A stretch of DNA of 64,000 nucleotides, taken from assembly GCA_036971615.1 (NCBI GenBank), contig JAYKKR010000011.1:1054001-1118000 (forward strand), written 5' to 3'. The stretch comes from Amyloporia xantha. Its lineage: Eukaryota; Basidiomycota; Agaricomycetes; Polyporales; Adustoporiaceae. Each line of letters opens with the position of its first letter. Within the stretch, counting starts at the first letter, position 1. The position numbers and the translations under genes are program-made. Below the pieces are notes generated by a model. That model was not told where the DNA came from, did not search any database, and saw only the letters and a program-made list of their open reading frames with translations. Below, piece after piece: positions 57,221 to 64,000 of this stretch.

Positions 57221-60200
57221 ATGTCACAGTCTGGCGTTTCTGAATTCAAACCTTTACTCAGTGAGTTTGCGAAGCTATTGTTCATCTCCATTGTCAAATG
57301 ACCGCCGAAAATAGACGAGAGCGTTGGCTATGGCGTCGTCGTCGGTATGAGTTCTCCGGAACAGCTGATATATCATCTGAGTAAAATCACCGTTTCCACG
57401 ATAGGCGTCGGGTTCTTCTTTTGCAGCGCTGATGCTCTTCCTGACCACTCTGCAAGCGAAATTCTCCAAGTTCTCGCCTTCTTCGTCCGAGGAATTCAGC
57501 GTACGTTTTCAGACATCTCTATCTGCTCTCTTGCTGAGCGTTCGGACCTATCAGAGTGCCTCAAGAAGTGTCAAGGTACGTCGAAGAGCTTGTACTATCG
57601 TTGCTTTATATTCAGTCGACGTCGAGTAGCCGGGACTCGTGTGCTGCGGCATGTAAGCATCTGGGAGCGATCTCATTTCATATCTTGCTGATAACGTCAC
57701 TCACAGCGTTAGTGCTTGGACATGGAGTGCGACCCTCTTACAATCAAGCACGGCAGCATATACGTTTGGTAAGCTCATGTATACTATTTAAACATTGCGC
57801 TATTAGCTCATATCCTTCCAGGTGTAAGCGGGCCGTGGTAAGCCCTGAGAGGCTCATGAGCATTTGACCTGCATTCTAACTCAAATCAAAGGTGGTACGG
57901 TGTGGGCGGCACGATTCAGCTCGCCTTCTTTGCTATGGTCGCTGCTAAAGTCAAGATGAACGCCAACGGCGCCCATACGTTTCTGGAAGTGAGCATGCCC
58001 ACGCAGTATGGTCGTAGAGTGATTTTGAACTGACATCCGATATAGATTTCCAAAGCACGTTTCGGGACGGGTGTGCACCTGCTTTTTACATTCTACGGTT
58101 TCCTGTGTATCTTGGTTGTATGCGGTTCGCTCCTGCGTGCGTGCTCCACCTATTTGCTGTTCAGCGCCTCGCTGATCTATCTGAATCTGCTTTAGTGGGC
58201 GGTGCGGCGACCGTGAACGCTCTCACGGGCATGAACATCATCGCCGCGTGCTTCCTTCTGCCCATCGGTATCGCGGTCTACGTCATCTTTGGCGGGCTGC
58301 GGGCGACGTTCATGTGCGACTGGGCGCACACAATCATCCTGTTCATAGTGATTTACCTGTTTGTGGGACATGTGTAGTAGGTGTCTTGTCTCTCTTCATG
58401 TGTTCGACTTTCTCTGACTGCGGCCTGCAGTGGCACGTCTCCGGAAACCGGAAGCGTCGGTGCCTTGTACGATTTGTTGGTGCAAGCGGGTATCGATACC
58501 CCTGTGGTGGGTAATCAGGACGGCAGTTATCTGACCATGAAGTCGAACCAAGGGATGGTATTTGGTGCTGCGTCGATGCTGTCAGGTAGGGCTTGCTTAC
58601 CGGAAACCCTTGACCAGCTTTCGATGACTCTGGAATATCTGTAGGCTTCGCAGGCATATTTTGTGATCAAGGTGTGTAATTGTCTTGTAGAATGAGAGTG
58701 CTAGTTGAAGATTATTCCAGGTTATTGGCAGCGTGTAGGTTTCTGTTCTTTGTTCGAGGTGATCACACACTAGATCGCAGAAATATGTATAGGCTATTGC
58801 CAGCGCACCAGAGTCAACTACGAAAGCATATGTATGTCATCGAGACACTTCCATTGAGTAATTCATTGACGGGTGTTTTCCCTCAGATGCTCGGCGGTCT
58901 CTCCTGGTTCGCAGTCCCTTGGGCCTTCGCATCGTGCCTGGGTCTCTCCGCCCGTGCTCTCTTGAATAATGTACGCACAGTGCTCACTTTGTCTGCTTGT
59001 ATCACATCCCCACATCTATCCTCAACCTTTTTGCAGCCGAAGTTCCCTACCTACCCCAACCCACTGTCAGCTACACAAACAAGCGCGGGCCTTGTGGCGC
59101 CGGCAGCTGCAGCGGTCGTTATGGGCAAAGGCGGCGCAATCGCCATTTTGCTCGTCGTCTTGTACGTCGTACAGAGTTCTCTGTTGTTCCCCTTTCCCTA
59201 ATCGGTTCTGCAGCATGGCGGTGACTTCTGCCATTAGCGCCGAACTGATCGGCGTGTCAAGTCTCTTGTAAGTTGGTGTTATTATGGTAGAACCAACATG
59301 TTCTGACTGGCGGGGTTGGGATCAGTTCTTATGAGTGAGTGCTGCGTTTTCCACGGGGGTGTGAATGGTCGAGGGCTCATTGCCGTCTCTTAGTATATAT
59401 CGCACCTATTTCCGACCCAATGCAAGCAGCGCCGAGATCGTCCGCGTGTCACACTATTTTATCTGCCTGTGGGCTGTCTGGGCCGGTGCTTGTGGCACTA
59501 TAGTATGTCTCTTGTGCTAGTGTACTTTGCAAGCTGAGCATGAAACACCTCTACAGCTCAATGCGGCTAGTATTGACCTCGGATGGGTAGGTCTCCTGCG
59601 CTGCTTTGGCATACCACGTGTTGATTCGCCTCCATCAGCTGTTCTATGTACAGTAAGCCCTCGCCATATCGTTAATGTCATGACTTCGACGCACATGATT
59701 TATAGAGGCGTTGTTCTGAGTCCGGCGGTGATCCCGATAGCGCTCACAGTGACGTGGTCCAAGCTGACACGGATTGCTGTACTCAGTGGAGCCATCATCG
59801 GCGCCATTTTGGGCATGCTAGCTTGGATGATTGGGTGCTGGAAGATATATGGTAAGCTGTCGAACCCCGGGGTCCAATATTTCTCATGCCCAGTAATAAA
59901 GGCACCATCAACGTAGCCAATCTGGCGGAACCATACTCTGCTGTCTGTAGCGGGCTCACAGGTCTGCTGTTCTCGGGCCTCATTACTGTGTTTATCTCTC
60001 TTGCGAGTGAGTGTCAAGCTGTGGGATTTCTGATACCATGGCTCACGTGTTGATTCATCAGAGCCGGCCAATTATGACTTCGCGGAAACGAGAGCGATCG
60101 CAGTATACAACGATGACACGGACGAGTCAATCGTCGAGGGTTCTTCTGAGGATATCAAGGAGAATATTGCCATAGACGGTCCATCTCCTAGGGACGAGAA

Positions 60201-60686
60201 GATTGGCGTCGAGAAAACGCGTATAGAGGACGAAGTCCGCGCCGTCGAGACCCAAGTTCAACACTCTATTCAACAGATCAAACCCCTTGATAAGGCAGAA
60301 CTCAAGAGGGTATTTCGAAGAGCAGCATGGTACTCACTTGCACTCACCCTTATCGTCGCTATCATTGGTTGGTCGAGGAGCTGTCACCTGCGGAGACTTG
60401 CTGACTATCATATTGGTTAAATAGTTCCGTTGCCAATGTTCTTCTCCCACTACGTTTTCAGCAAGCAGTTTTATACGTTCTGGGTGGCATGTACAATGTG
60501 CGTGAGCTTACTATGCCATCCACCGCTGGCTGTTGATAGATTTATTTGGTCCTCCTCGATAGAATCTGGGTTGCGATGAGTGGTGTGTTTTGCATCATCC
60601 TCCCTATATGGGAGTCAGCAGGGGAGATTGCTCTGATTGGCGGAGGTCTATTGAGAATGATCATGGGGAAGCATTCAGGCCAGTAG
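57221..60686 (+). CDS. DUR3: Urea active transporter (DUR3 family), complete
   Basis: Sodium:solute-symporter-family permease with about 15 membrane segments, split by many short introns. Starts MSQSGVSEFKPLL. Conserved segments: AALMLFLTTLQAKFSKFSPS, SASRSVK, GPWWYGVGGTIQLAFFAMV, AKVKMNANGAHTFLE, FGTGVHLLFTFYGFLCILVV, TVNALTGMNIIAACFLLPIG, VYVIFGGLRATFMCDWAHTI, the family hallmark GFAGIFCDQGYWQRAIASAP, MLGGLSWFAVPWAFASCLG, YDIYRTYFRPNASSAEIVRV and LTVTWSKLTRIAVLSGAIIG. An acidic, charged loop precedes the last two helices (PLPMFFSHYVFS, ILPIWESAG). Ends MGKHSGQ, TAG at 60684-60686. About 680 residues. Imports urea at the plasma membrane. Paralogue of the partial gene at the left edge. Confidence 0.88.
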
Positions 60687-60834
60687 TAGAAGACCCAATT
60701 ATATGAAAAAATGCTGCATGCATCTGGTAGAACTTGCGCATGTGGACACAGTGCATAAGTTTAAAGCGGCCGTGGTATATAGTCAAAAAGCACACTCATA
60801 GCATAGCCACAAAGCACGCCTATAAGAGGAAAGG

Positions 60835-60839
60835 AAAAA
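60835..60839 (-). terminator. RNA polymerase III terminator of tRNA-Tyr
   Basis: AAAAA on the plus strand gives T5 on the tRNA strand, 21 nt past the tRNA 3' end. Confidence 0.6.
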
Positions 60840-60860
60840 TACACCTAATCTGGGGTCTCA

Positions 60861-60948
60861 TCCTTCGAGCCGGGGTCGAACCAGCGACATTAAGATAGTC
60901 AGCGCAACCGATTACAGTCTTACGCTCTTCCAGCTGAGCTATCGAAGG
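60861..60948 (-). tRNA. tRNA-Tyr (anticodon GTA) with a 15-nt intron
   Basis: Reads CCTTCGA at the 5' acceptor strand (60948-60942) and TCGAAGG plus discriminator A at the 3' end. D arm GCTC-AGCTGGAA-GAGC, anticodon stem TAAGA/TCTTA with loop CT-GTA-A, T arm GCTGG-TTCGACC-CCGGC. A 15-nt intron (60897-60911) interrupts the loop one base 3' of the anticodon, the canonical place and universal for eukaryotic tRNA-Tyr. Internal A and B boxes are present. Confidence 0.95.
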
Positions 60949-61500
60949 TTGCTGAATTGGAATAAAATCATATTGATAGCGCGCAAGGCTCCATACGGAA
61001 GGATCAATGTTGGGTGTTCTGTCCTTCGTTGAGCGTTGTGAGTATTCGCATCGCGTTCGTCATACCCACTTTCGCTATTTATCTATGCTGCCACGCCGGT
61101 TCCCAAGAAGCACATGATTGAAATTTTGTCCGGCAAGAGTCGATTGGATTGTATTACTTGACGTGGCTTATGCCAGTACTAGTGGTTTCCGAGGAAGCTG
61201 GTCTCAGGTAAGCAACATCTTTACTGTTTCACCATGAAAGTATGACTCGTCCCCGTGCCATGCTAGTGAAACTGGTGTCCAAACTACCTTTCATTCGGAC
61301 CTCTGTTGTGGTGACCGCTCACTGTAGGTCAAGTCAGGCGGCCTTACGTTGCTATGAGTCGCAACAACACCGTCGTGTGAATGACACCTCGACCAGGTGC
61401 TAATTCTTAAACATAATCTGGATTGTAACATCGCTTTTACGAAGGTCACATCACCTGAATGAGTCACCGGAAAGTTATGCTACGAGAGGCTCAGGTCTAG
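60949..61500. other. Intergenic
   Basis: No coding exon or further RNA gene recognised. Confidence 0.45.
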
Positions 61501-61519
61501 TGTTGCGTATGAAACTAAT

Positions 61520-62070
61520 TTGCTGTTTAAAACGGTATGTAAGTAAGTCCTGGTTTTATGTTAGTTATATACAGGTGTTTTTTACGTTTTAAACACACGT
61601 CACGTGCTATTTCTCTGCCTGCGGCGCAAAGGGCTGTGGAGACGCACTGGGTGGACCATAGGTTTCAGAATGCCTTGGAACATAGAAAGTTGTGCTCTGA
61701 GCCGGTATTAGAGGAAGAAATGTGAATTTGAGTGAGTTATTGCCAAGATTCGAGACACGATCGTCGAGATCTCACACACTTCGGCATCTGCCGGATGCGC
61801 ATCGTCTCGCGCCTGGACTTGTCAATGTCCAGGATAGCAGAACTTTAGGCATAGAGGTATTCCAAGGCGCATTGCATCCTCCAAGATTGTGAACATATCT
61901 AAACCAATTGCCTATTTCAGTGAGGTGGGCCTCTATCTGTGCATAGAATTGCTGCTTCACGGAAAGCGTCACGTGTCCTGACTTAATGACATTATATACA
62001 TGAATAGTTTTGGCCCGTGTTTTTTACTTGTAAAAAACGTGTTTTAAACATGTAATATACATCCATGTTT
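61520..62070. repeat. Cluster of TGTTTAAAAC motifs and a hairpin
   Basis: CTGTTTAAAACG at about 61522 faces CGTTTTAAACAC at about 61585, and CGTGTTTTAAACA recurs near 62038. GTTTTTTAC-TT-GTAAAAAAC at 62019-62038 is a perfect 9-bp-arm hairpin, and GTGTTTTTTAC also occurs near 61575. GTCACGTG is found at about 61609 and 61968. Possibly remains of a small element; no clean terminal repeats or target duplication. Confidence 0.4.
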
Positions 62071-62569
62071 CTTACGTCGAGTTGTATACGCGACACTACT
62101 CAGGTCAGCAGTCTGGAGTTCTTAAATGTCTCTTGTGACATAGCGCCCAAATTTCCATTATGTTCATATTCTGCCCTCAGACCAAATCGCCTTATCAACA
62201 CACAGGTGTGTCTTCTATCCTAGGAGTCGGTTTTTTCTATCTTGCTATCATTAGGTTCTCAGATTGTGAAAGTTGTCAGCGTTTTGACAGCTGCTGTCGC
62301 ATGTATCACCCAGAGGTTTTCCTGACAGACCACGGTCATTCAATGATCCAGGAATGACATCCAACTGCCAATCTGTTACTCTCGAACTGATCGCTGAGCG
62401 GTACAATCAACTCGACGCGCATATGGTGAACTAAGCGTCGTTCCCCTCTTCCTATGTCATGTATTTATTTCTAACTCATAGCAACAATGCACATATGTTA
62501 GGCTCTGTGCAAGTGACGTCGTCAGGGACAACGTCATTCAACGAGACTTGATGAATCACCTAGATTTGA
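62071..62569. other. Intergenic
   Basis: Nothing supported on either strand; 3' flank of the small secreted protein gene. Confidence 0.45.
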
Positions 62570-62734
62570 TCACGGGTAGCAGGGAAGTGTTGTGCAGGGC
62601 CCAGGGGGGTCAATTGGGCAGACCACGGTCAAAGGGCATAGTTCTGGCTTCGTTGTTGTGGGTTGCGGCACGGCGACAACGAAACTGGCCAATGTGATCA
62701 GGGGAAGAATGATGCTGGTTATGATGAAGCGCAT
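62570..62734 (-). CDS. Small secreted cysteine-containing protein (54 aa)
   Basis: Single-exon minus-strand ORF from ATG 62734 to TGA 62570-62572. The first 23 or so residues (MRFIITSIILPLITLASFVV) form a clear signal peptide ending near AVP. The short mature part, about 30 residues, is rich in Pro and Thr and holds four cysteines in CPLTVVCPIDPPGPCTTLPC, enough for two disulfides. No paralogue or known domain recognised. Small secreted proteins of this kind are common in Agaricomycetes, some acting as effectors, but no function can be claimed. Confidence 0.6.
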   Translation of the reverse strand: MRFIITSIILPLITLASFVVAVPQPTTTKPELCPLTVVCPIDPPGPCTTLPCYP

Positions 62735-64000
62735 TGTATCAAAGGTGTCGGTGGTGTGGTTCTCGAGTGCCGGGGCTTTGGACGAAGTTGTGGTAGGAAT
62801 GACCGAATATACACCTGCTTATATGCATAGCAGGATTATAGCGCTAGACGATATGATACATATTTGGTACGTCCTCAGGATCTTGTTTCAGTGCTAATTG
62901 AGTTGACACAGTGTTTCAGCAGATGCCAATACTTCCAGGAACATTGCTCCATCCGGTCGCCGCCCGTAGAAGATGAATCGTTTCGTTCTATGTTGCTGAC
63001 TGGGGTGTGTTTCAGTGGTAGATTTTTGTTTATGACAATCTCGCTTCCTAATTTTACTTATTCCACAGAAGACTAGTCAGTAGGTGAATAAGTGAATAAT
63101 ATTACCATGCTTATCAGCACTTGAGTGTGTCGTATTCTTTCCAGCATTGCCTTGTCTACAGTGAACTCCCGTTCAGCTCACTTGATTTGTCATCATTTTA
63201 GCGGCGTCGGTGGCGCATCTCAATTGACAGCGGTCGCTGGACGGGGGTTGTCTACACCGTCAGCTTTGGCTCTTGATCAGATAGCCGGTTCCTGCTGCGG
63301 TAGTCATTGAGATGTCAACACTCTTCCCGGTATTGCCGCCAGCACGGGTGCCTAGGGCACGTCAGTACAGCTCCTTTTGAATGCCTCTCAGGAGTTATAC
63401 ATGCCATAGTTGTGGTCTAGTCACTGCTCCGTCATGCACGCCCGACGTCACGCGCATGCCGTCGCTCAGAACCGGCATTTTAGTTACACACAGACTGTAT
63501 GAGTCTTTTAGTATTTTTCATTCAATCACAAGAGCGCCTGATTTGCATTTGACGGAGAACAGCCACTTGAGCAATTGGGACTCCATCTCGGATAGTTAGT
63601 GCCCATCGGGAGCTCAATAAGCCATACACGGACGAACACTCGGTCATCGATACCATACGGGACGAATATAAATCCGCGTGCACAATGTTATGCCCAACGG
63701 CTCTGTCGATTAAGGATTCGACATCATCTCAGTAGCACTTCTCTTGTACCTCGTAGCCTCTGTGTTTGCGAGTGCCGTTTCTACCATCATTCTACCAGTT
63801 GCGTAACAGCCAACAACATGAGACATCCCAAACAACTCAAAAGTGCATAACACCGCGGGCCAGATGAGATGTTCGACGGGCGGACATCTCTCAGACATTT
63901 TCCGATAGGGAAGTCATTTTCTGACTACAGACTTTTGGTGTTTTCGGAATTCGAACATCCTGAAGAACGGCCTCTGATTGGCCAGTCAACCTATGTTCGG
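62735..64000. other. No recognisable gene to the window end
   Basis: Only short ORFs without family features. A gene continuing beyond the window cannot be excluded. Confidence 0.4.

Noticed and set aside
61600..61980. Centromere-like element based on two GTCACGTG (CDEI-type) sites
   Set aside because: Point centromeres are a budding-yeast feature, and the sequence between is not extremely AT-rich and lacks a CDEIII.

Overview
The window is nuclear DNA of a filamentous basidiomycete, most likely an Agaricomycete. Genes are densely packed on both strands and interrupted by many 45-65 nt GT-AG introns. They include families typical of that group: a DUF6533 membrane protein, a double-BTB protein, an F-box/LRR protein, a fungal microsomal P450, Ser/Thr-rich secreted proteins and a small 'KGELRE..GEARAPHD' stress-type protein. 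No species is assigned. Multi-exon coordinates run from start codon to stop codon; splice sites were read by eye.

Left part (1-12.5 kb): the 3' end of a urea permease (DUR3 family), a mitochondrial citrate carrier (CTP1), an aldo/keto reductase on the minus strand (copy A) with a decayed serine-hydrolase piece just upstream of it, a DUF6533 membrane protein, and the divergent pair LCL3 (membrane-anchored SNase-like nuclease) and TAH18 (diflavin reductase of cytosolic Fe-S assembly).

Middle housekeeping block (12.8-28.7 kb): AP-1/2 beta adaptin, a double-BTB protein, a small CsbD-like protein, histone H2A.Z, mitochondrial RNA polymerase RPO41 (divergent from H2A.Z), a SUR7/PalI-type membrane protein, then a divergent pair encoding two F1Fo-ATP synthase components, subunit h (ATP14) and the inhibitor IF1 (INH1). 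Several genes here have mitochondrial roles.

29-41 kb: a second aldo/keto reductase (copy B, plus strand), an intact membrane-anchored S12 beta-lactamase-like hydrolase, a MITE-like element with 39-bp terminal inverted repeats, a large SNF2/RING translocase and a Ser/Thr-rich GPI-type wall protein.

42-57 kb is more accessory: a small NTF2/SnoaL-like protein, a 5.7-kb gene-poor stretch with only ORF fragments and a perfect 26-bp palindrome, a P450, a small conserved fungal protein, an F-box protein, 2 kb without a recognisable gene, and a second Ser/Thr-rich secreted protein with 36-bp tandem repeats.

57-64 kb: a complete DUR3 with GATA-type sites upstream, an intron-containing tRNA-Tyr(GTA), an AT-rich repeat cluster and a 54-residue small secreted protein. 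Two families (DUR3 and the aldo/keto reductase) occur twice, so local duplication has shaped the locus. I found no convincing undescribed system. The most useful leads are the shared ATP14/INH1 promoter, a likely GC-AG intron in INH1, an apparent frameshift in ATP14, the AKR/hydrolase duplication and the MITE.
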